Assembly (NCBI GenBank): GCA_037039685.1
Contig: JAWNGF010000001.1
Span: forward strand, 5,518,001 to 5,582,000
Length of the DNA: 64,000 bases
Reading direction: 5' to 3'
Origin: Ceratobasidium sp. AG-K
Lineage: Eukaryota; Basidiomycota; Agaricomycetes; Cantharellales; Ceratobasidiaceae
The notes below the pieces were generated by a model that did no database searches, had not been told where the DNA came from, and saw only the letters and a program-made list of their open reading frames with translations. The position numbers and the translations under genes are program-made. This document shows, piece after piece, positions 12,676 through 24,960 of this stretch; within the stretch, counting starts at the first letter, position 1, and the number at the start of each line of letters is the position of its first letter.

Positions 12676-15600
12676 TCAAAACTGGTCATCACTGGTTATA
12701 GCAAATAAATGGCGTAGATCTAGTAGTACGCCTGAGGACCTAAGTTCGAACGGCAGCCACAATAATAAGCCGCCACTTGAACATGTAATCCACCCATCCT
12801 CTCCAGCAGGTTTAGCTTTTTTAAGATACTTCACGGACGATTGATTGGCGGAGATAGCCTCTGATGCATCCCACACTCGGCTGGTGCGACCAGAGCCAGG
12901 GTAATGCGAGTGCCATCAGGTGAGTATGTGACCAAGCTGATTCCGTCGGTGTGCGCCTGGAATGGTCCGGTAACGATTGCACCATCCAATGCGTCCCACA
13001 CTCGGATGGTGCTGTCGTTAGAGACAGACACTATACGATTACCATGGGTGAGTATGCAACTGAAAGTGTTGTACCGGTATGCCCTTTGAGTCTATCACTG
13101 GTTGCATCACCCACTCGGATTGTCTTATCAAAGGACCCGGAGACGATGTGAGCGCCGTCAGGTGAATACCCGACCGACCGAGCCAGGTTGGTATGTCCCA
13201 GGAGCGGGCCACAAATGAGGGCGCCGTTCATACCCATTCCATACGCGAATGGTCTTATCGTTAGACCCAGAGACGATCCGAGTACCATCGGGTGAATGTG
13301 CAACGGACCAAACTGAGCTCGAGTGTCCCTGAAATGGATTGGCGGTGGGTGTACCGTCGCGCGCATTCCGCACTCGAATGGTATTATCGTATGAGCCAGA
13401 GGCAATGCGAGTGCAATCAGGTGAGTAGGCGACCGACCAAACAGAGCTGGAGTGTCCTACAAATGGACCGGCAACTGGTGTTCTGTCGTGTGCATTCCAC
13501 ACTCGAACGGCTTCGTCATCAGACCCAGACGCTACGCAGGTGCCGCCGGGTGAGTATGCTACCGAGAGAGTCTTGTCGGTGTGCCCATTGAGTGGTTCGG
13601 ACATTAGTGTTCCGGCATAGCGTCTCGTATAGCAATGGTCCCGCCTGGACCCTCAACTGCAATTCTACCGCCATTAGGGGAGTATGCAATTGCGGGCACC
13701 TCCGAGCCTGTCTGCCAGGTTGCTAATGCGGCCATGTCTTTCCCGTTTATTGCGTCGCCCTTTGCTACGATCAGTCCCTTTTTTTTCTTCCAATAGTGCT
13801 TGAGCGCGGTACCAGATCTGGGACAAAGTGGAAGCGAAGATACGTATATATGCGGGGTACTCTGCGAGACTGGATGGAAAGCAAAGCTAGTCACGAAGTT
13901 GCGAGCGTCTTAAGCTACCTGAGCTCTATCTTCATGGACGCGGCCATTCTGAAAGCACGCAGATTTTTGATTTATAGTCCCTGCCATCCATTCAACCAAC
14001 TTACTGTAACCATCGCTTGGCCTTCAGTAGTAGAAGGCAATATATTCCTTCAGGTTCAACACTTCCATCCAGAACAGAAGCTGACTGGACAAGAAGTCAT
14101 CAAGCATGGTAGATAAAGACTCCATGCAGTTTGAGTTATTCAGGTGATCGCCCCAGTATCGACACGCATATAGCAACGCCGGCGATATATACTGCTTCAT
14201 GCGGTTAGCTAAATCATTTACATTCCGGTCATGCATGAAGGAAGACTTTAGCTGGCATATGTTGGACTGCAGATGTGACCCCATTAGTTCAAAGCATTGT
14301 CGAGTAAGTGCCTCGCTCTGTATGGCTAACCTGCAGGAAAATGATCCAGAACGTGTTTCATCCAACATAAAGTCGGGGAAGGAGGCATGCAGCGTCGACA
14401 CTAGTACAGTTGCCTCAGAGAGATGAAGCACTGCTCGTAATGGTTCTGGGGCGGTGGATTTCTGTTCTTCGTCGTCTAGTCCGGTTAATGCAGCGGCCAC
14501 TTTGAGGGGTACGGGTTCCTGGACGCAAATAACTGTCTGCAACACTTGTTGTATATTTTCTGCTTCCTCCACTTCAAGCCCCTCTCCATTAAGGGCCGTA
14601 TTTAGCACGGCCGGGTACAACGCGTCAATCTCTGCATATTGCCTGGTTGGTTCGGAAACCATCGAGGGCACGGACTTGGGACGTCGTTGAGCATTGACTT
14701 TAGCCTTGCGGGTCCCTATATATCGTACCAGGGTCGCTGCATAGATAAACAAAGCCCCGGGTCGCATGAGCTCTTTGATCTGGACGAGAGTCAGTCACAA
14801 AAAATCGAGTTCTGTGCTCAGATACAGCTTGATGTCTGCCTGAACCAACGACTTCTCAACCTCGTGCAGATGAATCACTGTCCGGTACCCTTGACTGCGA
14901 GCCAACCTTCGGTTGTAAATCCCTGGTTCTGCTCGACTTGTCAAAAGAACTTGAGCGGAATGTCTCCTACAGACTTGAGCAGAACTGATAGCAGTAACTC
15001 CACCTCGCGCATACTGTCACTACCAGCCCACTTGGGATCGCTTCTTTGATCTTCAGCAATGGTCGCCTCAGTACTCGCTCAAGCTGCTTCGTGTGTTTTT
15101 CGCGCCGAAGTTCGGATCTTCTCTTAGTACTTTGCACAGAGTGCTGACTGGAACGGGACCGAGTATTGAGCGAGCTGGAATGCGATCGTGGGTATGATCC
15201 GAGTGACCACCCGACACTCGGAGATGGTGCGTATGCAAAAGAAGCTCGCCGCTAGCTGTTTTCGTTCTTCCAGTGACTGGGAGAAGGCGCGTACAATCGT
15301 GGTCTTGCCGGTGCCAGCCATGTCATTCATCCGGTATATGTCTGCGGCGCCGGGGTTGTGCGACCAGTAAGCTAGTCCAGACAAGATGGCAGCGCGAGTG
15401 CCTTCAGTGCATGTGCGTCTGCTAATGCGAGTGAACAGAACAAAGTCGTAGTTGGCGAGCTTCACTGGTGCTAGTTCCCCCAGTTTTGTATGCTGCCAAA
15501 CGAGTAAATTCTTCAAGACGAAGCATGCGCTGCTTGATTCGCCACCATCTGGTCGTTGACGGTGCCCCACATGCTCAAGTTTGCATCAATCTGCTGGAAT

Positions 15601-15762
15601 ATCAGAAGGTTTTCACATGCCTTCGGGAATATACGTGCCTGGAGTTGTCGAAACAAACATGCAATATGGCGATAACGACTAGCTAGTTCCTCCTCATATA
15701 CACACGCATCCATCAAGCACGCGCTTATATGCGGCGTTGCGGTTCTCCAGCTTATCCATCAT
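12676..15762 (-). pseudogene. Broken NACHT-WD40 (HET-E/NLR-like) gene, copy A
   Basis: Read from 15762 (MMDKLENRNAAYKR) the order is: an N-terminal helical region, a NACHT domain with P-loop DMAGTGKTTIVRAF near 15310, a helical NACHT tail (near 14770-14030) containing ASFPDFMLDETRS, then WD40 repeats (near 13890-12840) and a C-terminal tail GWITCSSGGLLLWLPFELR near 12760. It is colinear with the copy at 42.2-46.9 kb and was once the same kind of protein. Frame changes occur at several points (near 15540, 15125, 14770, 13610, 13160 and 13030). The NACHT Walker B region is lost in a stop-rich stretch at 14770-15120, and only about five or six WD40 units remain. The number of breaks and the missing segment support real decay rather than error alone. 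Confidence 0.8.
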
Positions 15763-15978
15763 GGTGGTTTAGTTCATTCAGTAATTTCATTGAATCTTGT
15801 CCTCACCACAGGACACGAATGCCTCGAGGTATATACAAATAGAGACCGTGGCAAGTTATAGCGACACAATAGATAAGAGGGAAGGGCAAATTAGCGAAAA
15901 AGTAGATAGATAATCCAAAGAATCCATGAAGTTGAGTTCAAAAGAATGATCGTGTATAGTGTCTATGGCGTAAAATGA

Positions 15979-17677
15979 CTAGGTGTAGACCTTGATGCTC
16001 TTGACTTGCCAAACTAGACACGAATTAGTATGAGAGGCTAATAAGAGGCAAAAATACATACAAGCATCCTTGAAAGCTCCTCCCTCGTTTCGGATATAGT
16101 CCAAGCATGTGTCGTACCCAGTTGATTGAGCACAGGTCTGCGACTGCCCAGCGATCCCACTCGAATGCCATGCGTTTCCTGCCCAGTCTCCGCTGAACAT
16201 ACCCATATCAGTGACGGCTCGCGATTGCCAGAAGTAAAGTCTTACCAGAGGGTGGTATCGAAGATCAGAATGTGATCCTTCATAAACTCGTACGGATCGC
16301 AATTCTGGGCAGGCCAGTTCCCAGAAGGTGTCCCCCACTTTTCAGGCTGGGGTGTTTCGGAAATGATGTCCGATGGAATCGATTCGCGGGGGAAAAAGTA
16401 GATCGAGATGCCCGACGTGTCCCATTTCACTATAAAAGGCAGTGCCGTAAGCAACCCGATCAAAAGAGGCGAGCTCGGGAAAGACGCACTCGCATATACT
16501 CCACCTCCATTGTCGTTGAACGACTTGCCGTAGTTGTTCGGCTTGGAACCGAGCTGGCCGCATCCTTGGTTCCCTGTCTCGTAGGCTGCGCAGTTGCCCG
16601 ATGCGGCCAATGTCGCGCTCGAGCCGTAGTCCTCTGGGATCGTACATCCCGTCTTGGTATGCAACGAAGCCTGGTTCCTCTCGTACCCGTTTACGCCCTC
16701 GATGATATCAATCTCACCACCCTCTGGCCAATTGGGGCCATTCGACCAAAAAGCGGGCCAAGTTCCACACCCGTATGGCATGTGGACCGCGTCGATAATG
16801 ACGAGACCGCCGTTGATGACAATGTTCGAGTGCACGCGAACAGACTTGCGATTCCCAGAGACTTTGGGGGTCGTTTCGACGCGCATGATCGCGTGCCCTT
16901 CCGAGTTGATTTCATGGAGGCCAGCTGCTTCGGATCCTTCGAGGGTTTGGTAGTCGACCGCACCTGGAATAGGGGTGAGTGTGTGCAGGGGGATGTGGGG
17001 CGGGGCGTACCGTTTGTAGGATCGGGGAAAGACCAGAATTGCCAGGCGTCGAAAAAGCTGTTGCCTTCCATGGTGGTTTGGAGATTCCATGATGAGCTGG
17101 GGGTCGGGGATGGGAGGGCTGTTGTGGAGGGGGTGGATGTCGAGGTGCTAGTGGAAGAAGTGGATGTAGAAGTGATAGAAGTGGTAGTAGGGGTGGCAGT
17201 AGTAGAAGTAGTGGTAGGAGTGGTAGAGGTTGTAGAAGTAGAGGTCGTAGTTGTGGAAGTACGGGTTGGAAATACAACGGTGGGGATAACGACGGTGGTA
17301 GAAGTGGAAGAAGTGGTGGTGGATGAAGTACTAATTAGCAAACTCGTGAATCTTGAAGTCGTAGTTGACGCGGGTGCTGACCGTGTAGTCGTCGGACGGG
17401 CGGTTCTCGAGGTAGACGACCCCGAGGCAGAACGCGTGGTTGTGGTCCCGTTACCGCCAGGCCCTGGATATGATTCCGCTGGACGGGGAATACATCGCTT
17501 GGCTAGTTGGCCACTTTTGCGTCGGTGAAACGAACGACGGGGATGACTGGTCGTGAGCTCGTGGAAGGAAATATGCAAGTCGCGCATAAATGTGTCCACG
17601 GCATTGATCGAGTCCGCAAAAGAAGGAAGCTGGGCTGCGGCGAGACCAGCAAACGCGAGTACGGTGAATGGCTTCAT
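15979..17677 (-). CDS. Secreted GH16 endo-beta-1,3(4)-glucanase with Ser/Thr-rich stalk
   Basis: Start ATG at 17677 opens a signal peptide (MKPFTVLAFAGLAAAQ). A basic segment (HPRRSFHRRKSGQLAKR), likely a Kex2-processed propeptide ending in KR, follows. A Ser/Thr-rich linker of about 120 residues (roughly 17470-17090) comes next. The GH16 domain carries the ExDxxE catalytic motif in GGEIDIIEGVNGYERNQ near 16700-16670. It also has VHMPYGCGTWPAFWSNGPNWP and QGCGQLG, and ends VWQVKSIKVYT. Introns near 16230, 16430 and 16965 join in frame. It probably acts on fungal wall or plant beta-glucans. Heavy O-mannosylation of the linker is expected. A decayed second copy lies at 25.5-27.0 kb on the other strand. 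Confidence 0.9.
17090..17470 (-). repeat. Low-complexity Ser/Thr codon repeat (GH16 linker)
   Basis: Dense runs of ACT/TCT/ACC/ACA triplets on the minus strand encode alternating Thr and Ser with scattered Pro. The second GH16 copy has a shorter version (about 60 residues), so the tract length varies between the copies, as expected for slippage-prone repeats. Confidence 0.75.
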
Positions 17678-18053
17678 GAATGCGAAAACTCTATGGGAGA
17701 AAAAAGACAATCTAGTGGAGCTGGGCCAGCCAAGCGGAGGTGCTGATCTACTGGAGTGAGGGGCGTTTCACAGGGATACACACCTTTATATCGGCGAAAA
17801 GAAGCCAACGCTATTTCACTCTAAACACGCGGTCGGTCCGACACGCGAGCCAAGCTAAAACGTGGTGCACAGCCGCCGATTATCTCACGGTTATCCTTCC
17901 TCGCTTATCAAAGCGTATCTGCTGACCAACATTATCTTTCTAAGCGCTGCCTGCCAAACGCCACGTCTCTTCGTCCGGGCTGAAACTAGAACATCGACGC
18001 TCACTTGCTGCGTTCCTTCTTGTCGTTGAAGTCATAGAGAGGAGTGCCTATAG
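17678..18053. promoter_or_regulatory. Divergent intergenic region, GH16 and acetyl-CoA transporter
   Basis: 376 bp between head-to-head genes. TTTATATC near 17791-17798 could serve the GH16 gene. No other site is convincing. Confidence 0.4.
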
Positions 18054-20251
18054 ATGACAGCATCAAAATCCACTGCTCGCAAACGCAAACCGCGTCCATC
18101 GCCTTCTCCCTCTCCGGCACCCGACATGATCAGCTCACAGAACGGTATCCGCAAGAGTCCACGTAACTCTCGGACCAACGGACGCAGAACACCAGATATA
18201 GGAGATGCCGAGGAAGTTGGTATGAGTTTGCTCGGCGAGAGAGAGCGGCAGGCCGCCGCCGCCGGGCTGGACTCGGACGATGGCCACCACGACGAGGAAA
18301 AGAGACTCAAGGCGCCCATGTCGCCAAAAGACAAGGCTGCCATGGCGCTGCTCATTACCTTGTGTAAGTCCTCTCTTCTAATTTGTCTGCTCGCGTGCTC
18401 ACCGACCCTGGTAGATCTTATTCAAGGCATCCCGATCGGTCTTGCATTTGGCTCGGTACCGTTCCTTCTCAAATCCAAACTAAGCTACTCTCAGCTTGGG
18501 GTGTTCTCTCTGGCGACATACCCGTATAGTCTAAAGCTCCTATGGAGTCCTATCGTCGATTCGATCTTTAGCCCAGCTATTGGCAGGCGTAAAAGTTGGA
18601 TCGTGCCTATGCAATTCATCATCGGTTCACTCATGTTTTGGATGAGCGCTAATGTGGAGACCCTCATGGACGTTGTGAGTAGAGTCCTGTTCCTAAACTA
18701 CCTCGTCTGACCGCGTTTATAGCCGGAACCAGACATCAACAAACTCACAACTATCTTTACTTCTCTTGTTTTCCTCGCTGCACCCAAGGTACGTGCGTGG
18801 AGCCCCGCATTTCGACTTGGACTCACGCTCGCCCATAGATATTGCCGTAGACGGCTGGGCTCTTACACTCCTTTCCCAAGAAAATCTTTCGTATGCGTCA
18901 ACAGCACAAACTATCGGCCTCAATACCGGCTACTTCCTTTCATTTACCGTATTCTTGGCATTTAATAGCGCAGACTTTGCGTAAGCTCCGCTCTATGCAT
19001 ATTCGTCCTCAATTTCTGACTTGGCTACCCACAGAAACAAATATTTCCGCAGTTCACCTTCAGAGATTCCTCTTTTGTCCCTCAGCGCATACCTCCGCTT
19101 CTGGGGATTCGCCTGCTACGCTGTGACCCTTGGCCTTTTATTGTTCAAAAAAGAAGACCCAGTCGCGGCCGACGACCCAGACCTCAACCTCAAAAAAGTC
19201 TACAAGATCATGTGGAGCATATGCAAGCTTAAACGTATGCCCCCCATTTCCATTGTATACTTTTATACTAACTCATTGTAGATGTCCAATCGATCTGCAT
19301 CATTCACATGGTCGCTAAAATTGGGTTCCAAGCTAATGATGCTGTGACTTCCCTTAAACTCGTCGAAAAAGGATTATCGAAGGAAGACCTCGCGCTCGCA
19401 GTCCTCATTGACTTTCCAGCCCAGATCATTGGAGGGTGGTACGCCGCCTCGTGGTCCCGTGGGTCCAAGCCCCTCCGTCCGTGGCTGTACGCATTTTGGG
19501 TGCGATTGGGTTTCGCTGTGGCGGCGATGGGGGTGGTGTACTGGTTCCCGACCGTGAAGCCCGTTCCGGGGAGCTACTTTTGGGGAATTGTCGTGTTTAC
19601 CGTGTTGAGTTCGTTTGCTTCGTAAGTATTTGGCTGTTTTGGTTCGGTGAGCGGGACTGATTGGCTTGTGTTGGTAGGACGGTGCAGTTTGTTGGAGTGT
19701 CGGCGTTCCATACGCAGATTTCCGACCCGTTGATTGGCGGGACGTACATGACTGTAAGTCTCAATGTTGACTGTTTGAGGGTTCTACTCACATAGTTGTA
19801 GCTCTTGAATACGATTAGTAATCTTGGAGGGACATGGCCGAGGTATTTTGTCCTCAAAGGGGTAGATATGTTTAGTGTTGCGTCGTGTCATGTCAAGCAA
19901 GAGGGCTCAGAGATTGTTATGAAAGGTCAGTCCAAATCATCGCACAGTCCAGTTGGTTTACTGATATTCCACGCCCTGTTGCAGCCGCTGAATGCGTGTC
20001 CGACCACGGCAAGGCGGCTTGCGCTGATCTCGGCGGGACTTGTCTGACGGAACAAGACGGCTACTACTTTGTCTCATGGATATGTATCGGCGTCGGCGCT
20101 GCAGTATTGATGTTCTACGTCTGGCCGACGGCTAAACGCCTTCAAGGTCGGTGCTTGAACACTCTCTCGTTCAGAAATCGCAGAAACTAATACCACCCAC
20201 GCATACACAGCTCTTAGCAAATCTCAGTGGAGAGTTAATATAGGAGCATAG
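18054..20251 (+). CDS. Acetyl-CoA transporter of the ER/Golgi membrane (SLC33A1/AT-1 type)
   Basis: Polytopic MFS-related carrier that imports acetyl-CoA into the secretory lumen. The N-terminal 90 residues are basic and disordered, followed by SPKDKAAMALLITL and the conserved family segments: GIPIGLAFGSVPFLL, YPYSLKLLWSPIVDS with GRRKSWIVPMQ, AVDGWALTLLS, TAQTIGLNTGYFL, KIGFQANDAVTSLKLVEKG, STVQFVGVSAFHTQISDP and GGTYMTLLNTISNLGGTWP. The C-terminal luminal loop contains paired Cys residues (ECVSDHGKAACADLGGTC) before the last helix and the ending SQWRVNIGA. At least nine short introns; all junctions inspected keep frame. Length (about 560 residues) is normal for the family. Confidence 0.9.
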
Positions 20252-20690
20252 CCACTTGTATTACTGTATACGAAAAAAATAATAAGCGATCCAGACGCCA
20301 AGCCGCCGCTTGTGGTTCGGGATCCACATTCCATGCCCTTCCGGTTCGCGCCATACAAATTCCGTCCCCACAGGGGCACCCCCTGGCAAATGGTAAATTT
20401 TTGTTGCTCCACATGCATGGTTATTGTTTTCTCCTTAATATTCGTCACTCGGTTTACTGCGCGCGAGCAGGTGATTGCACTCGAAACGTTTATGCACTGA
20501 TGATCAGGTACCGATAAGATCACTATCTGATAAGTTTCGTAAGAGCCCATTTGCCCTCGCCCGATATGCGGCGAACCCATCGAACCACCGCGCCCTGGTG
20601 GAGAAGGCGAAGCGGTATATAACGATAGGAAGGGGGATGATAGAGCGGCACCCCCTTCACTTTCGCAATGGCTGCTGCTCCGTCCACCAA
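20252..20690 (+). promoter_or_regulatory. Promoter of the siderophore-type transporter, with iron-type GATA site, TATA box and uORF
   Basis: ATCTGATAA at 20525-20533 matches ATCWGATAA, the site recognised by fungal iron-repressor GATA factors (SreA/Fep1/Urbs1 group). A second GATAAG lies at 20513-20518. TATATAA at 20616-20622 is a likely TATA box, 69 bp before the ATG at 20691. An upstream ATG at 20668 opens an eight-codon frame (MAAAPSTK) whose TGA overlaps the main ATG as ATGA. The sites are directly visible; iron regulation is inferred from their identity and the product. Confidence 0.6.
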
Positions 20691-22491
20691 ATGAGCCTTG
20701 CTTCGGACGAAAAGTCGAGCCATTCTGAAAAAGGTGTCCTCAGGTCCGGCAACGCCGACCAAGAACCCCACGACCCCCACGCCCAAGGAGTCCGCAGGAT
20801 CGCGGCCATCTCCTCGTCGTTTGACCTCAAATCCAAAGCCCTCTTGTTTTTCGGCGTCTTTCTCGTTGCGTACGCATACGGACTCGATGGGCAAACGCGC
20901 TATACATATCAAACGATTGCAACCAACGATTATGCGCAACATTCACTCCTGGGCACGTTCAATACCGTTCGGGCCATTTGCGCCGCCGCTATCCAGCCCC
21001 CCTATGCCCGTGTAGCGGATCGGTTCGGTCGTCTCGAGTTGATCCTGTTTGCGACGTTTTGGTATGTATTTGGCACGATCCTCGTCGCTGCATCCAATGG
21101 CGTTCGGATGTTTGTCGCCGGCCAGCTGTTGTACCAAATCGGCTACACGGGGCTTATGCTCCTCATCGAGGTCCTTATTGCCGATCTGACGGGACTCAAG
21201 GATCGCGTCTTGTTTTCCTACGTCCCTGCTCTTCCGTTCCTCATCAACACCTGGGTCTCGGGCGATGTCGCCGCCGCCGTCCTCGCAAATGTGGGCTGGA
21301 GATGGGGTATCGGGATGTGGTGCATTATCCTTCCTGTATGCGCCGTCCCTATCGCCTGCTCGTGTTGTATGCTCGTCAAAAGGCCAAGCGCGAGGGCAAA
21401 CTCGCCGAAGTCGAACAGACTGCGGCCCCGAGCCGAAGCCCAGTCGAGGCATTTATCGAACTTACTTGGCAACTCGACGTGATTGGCATGATACTCCTCG
21501 CAGCTATGCTCTCTCTTGTGCTCTTGCCTCTTACTCTCGCCGGTGGTGCCAAGGAGACCTGGAAGAGCGCTCACATCATCGTCATGCTCGTCATCGGTAT
21601 CGCCGTCTGCATCCCCGCGTTCTTCATCTGGGAAATCAAGTTTGCCAAGTACCCTGCCGTTCCCTTTAGTCAATTTACGAACCGTACGATCCTAGCCGGC
21701 ATGATCGTCGCCGTGGGCTTGAACATGTCGTGGTACCTCCAGGGCGATTTCCTCTACACCGTCCTCGCCTTTTCGTTCGACCAGACCGTACTCTCCGCCA
21801 CCCGCATTACTTCGCTCTACTCGTTCACTTCCGTCCTTGTTGGCGTCGCGACCGGCTTCCTCGTTCGCAAAGTCCGGTACATCAAGCCCTTTGTCATAGC
21901 TGGCACTCTCATCTTCATCCTCGCCATGGGTCTTTTGATCAAATTCCGCGACGGCAGCGCTGGTGTCTCGGGTATGATCGGCGCTCAGATCGTCCTTGGA
22001 TTCGGAGGCGGGCTGTTCCCCTACCCTACTCAAGCACTCGTCCAGGCCGCGTCGAGCCACGAACAAATGGCGACCATGACCGCGCTCTACCTGTCGTTTT
22101 ACCAGATCGGCTCGGCCCTCGGAAACGCTATTTCCACAGCCATCTGGACCCAGACGCTCCCAAAAAGTTGCTCGAACATTTGGGGGATGCGACCGCGGCG
22201 GCAAGCGCTTATGCCTCGCCTATTACCTATATTACCTCATACCCAGTCGGGACGCCGGAGCGCACTGCAGTTATTGGGGCGTATAGCGAGGTGCAGCGGT
22301 ATTTGGCCATTACTGGTCTATGCTTATCTCTTATTGTGTTCGTGGCCTCACTCTTTCTGCGAAACTACAAGGTGGACGAGAGACAGAGTTTGTCAGAGGA
22401 AGAAAGATTGGGTCGCAATGTTGGCCGTGATGAGGGGTGTCTGCTTGATGGTTTAGAAGTTTCAAACATTGGGCTCTATTGCTTTTTCTAA
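20691..22491 (+). CDS. MFS siderophore-iron transporter (SIT/ARN/MirB type), two homopolymer frame breaks
   Basis: Fourteen-helix H+ symporter that takes up ferric siderophores at the plasma membrane or endosome. Diagnostic features: AYAYGLDGQTRYTYQTIATNDY in helix 1, ARVADRFGRLELILFATFWYVFG, YQIGYTGLMLLIEVLIADLT and INTWVSG. Later come GDFLYTVLAFSFDQT, GFGGGLFPYPTQALVQAA and FYQIGSALGNAISTAIWTQT, then GTPERTAVIGAYSEVQRYLA. The coding frame changes at 21355-21357 (one C short: PIALLVLYARQ expected) and at 22159-22161 (one C short: TLPKKLLEHLGDAT expected). Both sit in C runs and all downstream sequence stays conserved, so an intact gene with base-count errors is the simplest reading. No introns were needed. 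The true N-terminus may be MAAAPSTKMSLAS if one A is also missing at 20688-20691. Confidence 0.85.
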
Positions 22492-22699
22492 TTAAAATCA
22501 TCGCCTCTGTGATTCGTGGGTACGGGAATGCGATGTGGGATTAAATTACAGCACTATTTGGTGATTTATATACATGTATGTTCAATGACCAGGGAGTACA
22601 ATGCTAAAACTTCCTCAAAAACCTACAATATGGCCGTGGTTGGACCGCTCCGTGTTCCATCATAACCTTCGCGTGACCCTCTCTCCTCCTCCCTACCAC

Positions 22700-24960
22700 C
22701 ACACATGCTACCATGCAAGACGAGCAGCACACCGGTTCCCAACCCCAATGGATTCCGAGCACTTCAAACTGGTGGAGAGCACCTCATAGCGTATCCAGAA
22801 GCGGAATAGATTCTACTCTAAAGAAGCGTGTCGCATTGCTAGCTGGGGGAACGAAATGTCTGCTTACTGCCCAGCCCGGTTTCGATGAGTCTATTGATAT
22901 GTGTCACCTTGTTCCAAGATGCTCAAAGTCTAAAGAGGTACTTTATTGAGCTAAGCAGCCCGGTCTACCTGAGTTACTTTTAGTCCAGCTCGAGAAGCTC
23001 CGATACGCTTGGGGACGTCCATTTTCTCCCAATAATCGATGGAATCTACTTCTATGTTCGCATTTTCCTTTAATATGCAGGACTTCCTTGGCTAATCGAA
23101 CTCGTTTGTAGTGATGTCGGTATATCATAAGGCGTTCGACACTGGTAGATGGACTCTGGTGCCAGATTTGGACACGGTGCTTAGGATTAAAACAAAGATA
23201 CGTGCTGAGCTCGAAAACGTTACCAAAGTAAAGAAACGGGACCATGGCCAGATTTTCGAAGCAAAGAGGTGACTACATCATGCTTCCCTATGTTAAGGCA
23301 CAGCGCAATCATTTTGAGTGCCTGCACAGTGGTTTCCCATCTCGAGGAATACTCATTTCAATCACACATTCATACCTTTGACGATCGACGGCTATCTCTT
23401 TCGCTTTGGACAGGAACTAGATCAGAACGACATGCCATTCGAAATGTACAGACCGCCGTATGAAGGATTTCCGACTCTCCGGTCCCACGCCCATCCTTAC
23501 ATGGTGATTTTCAATGCCGTGCCGAAACTAAAGGAACACGCCGATATATTCCGGGACGACGGATCGAAGGCTAATCTCTATAATGCTATGCTTTTCATCT
23601 ACGATACATGGATGACTGCCGTTAATGTGCACCACCCAAGTCACGCTCCGTTCGTTCGACACCAAGCGGGGCACAAATATCGAATACTTCCACGCGAAGC
23701 GAACGCTATGGCTCGCGCTCCGTTCGTAAGGACCCGAACGCGACTATGCAGGATAGCGCAAACCCAACTGGAGCTGAGATTGAGAATCCTACTGGCCAGG
23801 GGGCGACAGACCAGATAACCGACTCGCTCATGGGACCGGATGGCGAACTACGGGTGTGTGGTGGGGAGTTTTACGTGTCTGGCCCCTCTCGCTCTTCTCT
23901 GTCAACCTCGGTTCCCGACGAATTTATCACTACTTCCGATCATGCAGTCTCTCCCCGTGTTGATGGTTCATCCCCAAAGTGCAACAACAATATTTCAAGC
24001 TGCAAGAGGCTTCTGCGAATCGGGATCTGACTGTACATATGTGGAAGAACATGTCCGACTGGGTTGATGGTGCCAACGCTGCTCGCGAGTGTGAGGAGCT
24101 TTCTCTTGTCAACAATCCCCCAGAGCTGCTCGAGGAGTATGGACTTGAACCTGCGCGGGCGGCATTTCGTGGAGATTGGCACGAATGGAGGTCCAAGTAT
24201 GCCTCCCAGTGCACACAATTAGAAGATAGGAGCGTGCTCTCCAGCAACGACTGGGCGGAGATTGAGAAAGGGATATTCCTGGCTGGTACACTTGTAAACA
24301 ATGTGTAGTCTTGGTACTCTCGGCTTCGGTTGTATGCGTTTGGGCTTTAGTTGGTGCGACTGGAGTACTTATTGATAATGTTAAATCCTGTAATTTTTGT
24401 ATTCATCGTTGTTTCGCAAGATTCCGGTCAGAAACCCCTGGAGCTCGGAGGAGCTGGAAGTCACCGCTTTGAGTTTCCTCCTCGGTAAAAGCTCGCTCAA
24501 CTGCGTGGTTTATAAGTGAGGAAGGCTTATGATAGCTACATTGACAAACCATACAGTCAGAGCTCATAGACATGGTTGCCAAAGCAAGCACGCCTACTTA
24601 ACCCGAACCGCCGCGCGCATGCAAAGTAGCGTGGCCAACACTGGATTGGCTTGGGATGGATGTATTTCGTCTCGTTGGAAAGATGGGGCAGTACTGTACC
24701 GGCAACGGCGTTGTAACCCCAAACGTGCATGTGTGACAATTAATCGGCCAGCGGTTTCGACAGCTATGAGGTCTGGAAACGCTATACTCGTAGCCTAATC
24801 AGTCCAAGAGCGAATCTTATTCCCTTTCCAAGCCGACTGGAAACGTGATAGCCACGTCTCATCATGCATCACACGTGACTGATGCTAGGGCTGGAACATT
24901 TCAGTGACATGTTATACTGTTTTGTCTGATCAGCCGCGTCCACGAGCTCATCGGGCGGTG
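22700..24960 (+). repeat. Left arm of an inverted segmental duplication (HNH gene plus 3' flank)
   Basis: The HNH gene and about 650 bp beyond its stop match, in reverse orientation, 35,100-37,080. Matching non-coding stretches include the GAGTTTCCTCCTCGGTAAA region near 24470 and GCCTAATCAGTCCAAGAG near 24795. The left arm carries about 250 extra bases (24545-24790) absent from the right arm. Confidence 0.75.
22713..24308 (+). CDS. HNH_2-type nuclease-domain protein, copy A (two frame breaks)
   Basis: Starts MQDEQHTGSQPQWIPSTSNW. The putative metal-dependent HNH fold reads CHLVPR (first His near 22905), then, after an intron, YAWGRPFSPNNRWNL (Asn near 23030), then, after another intron, YHKAFDTGRWTLVPD (last His near 23125). 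This is the H-N-H order of the HNH_2 family common in Agaricomycetes. A less conserved middle (PPYEGFPTLRSHAHPYMV), a Ser/Pro-rich segment and a conserved tail (MWKNMSDWVDGAN, WHEWRSKYASQCTQL, SSNDWAEIEKGIF) follow. Comparison with copy B places one-base losses at 23635-23637 (C run) and near 23997-23999. Nuclease activity is inferred from motifs only. Confidence 0.7.

Noticed and set aside
16272..17528. 418-residue plus-strand frame with long Val/Glu runs
   Set aside because: Reverse-complement reading of the Ser/Thr linker and GH16 exons; no independent features.
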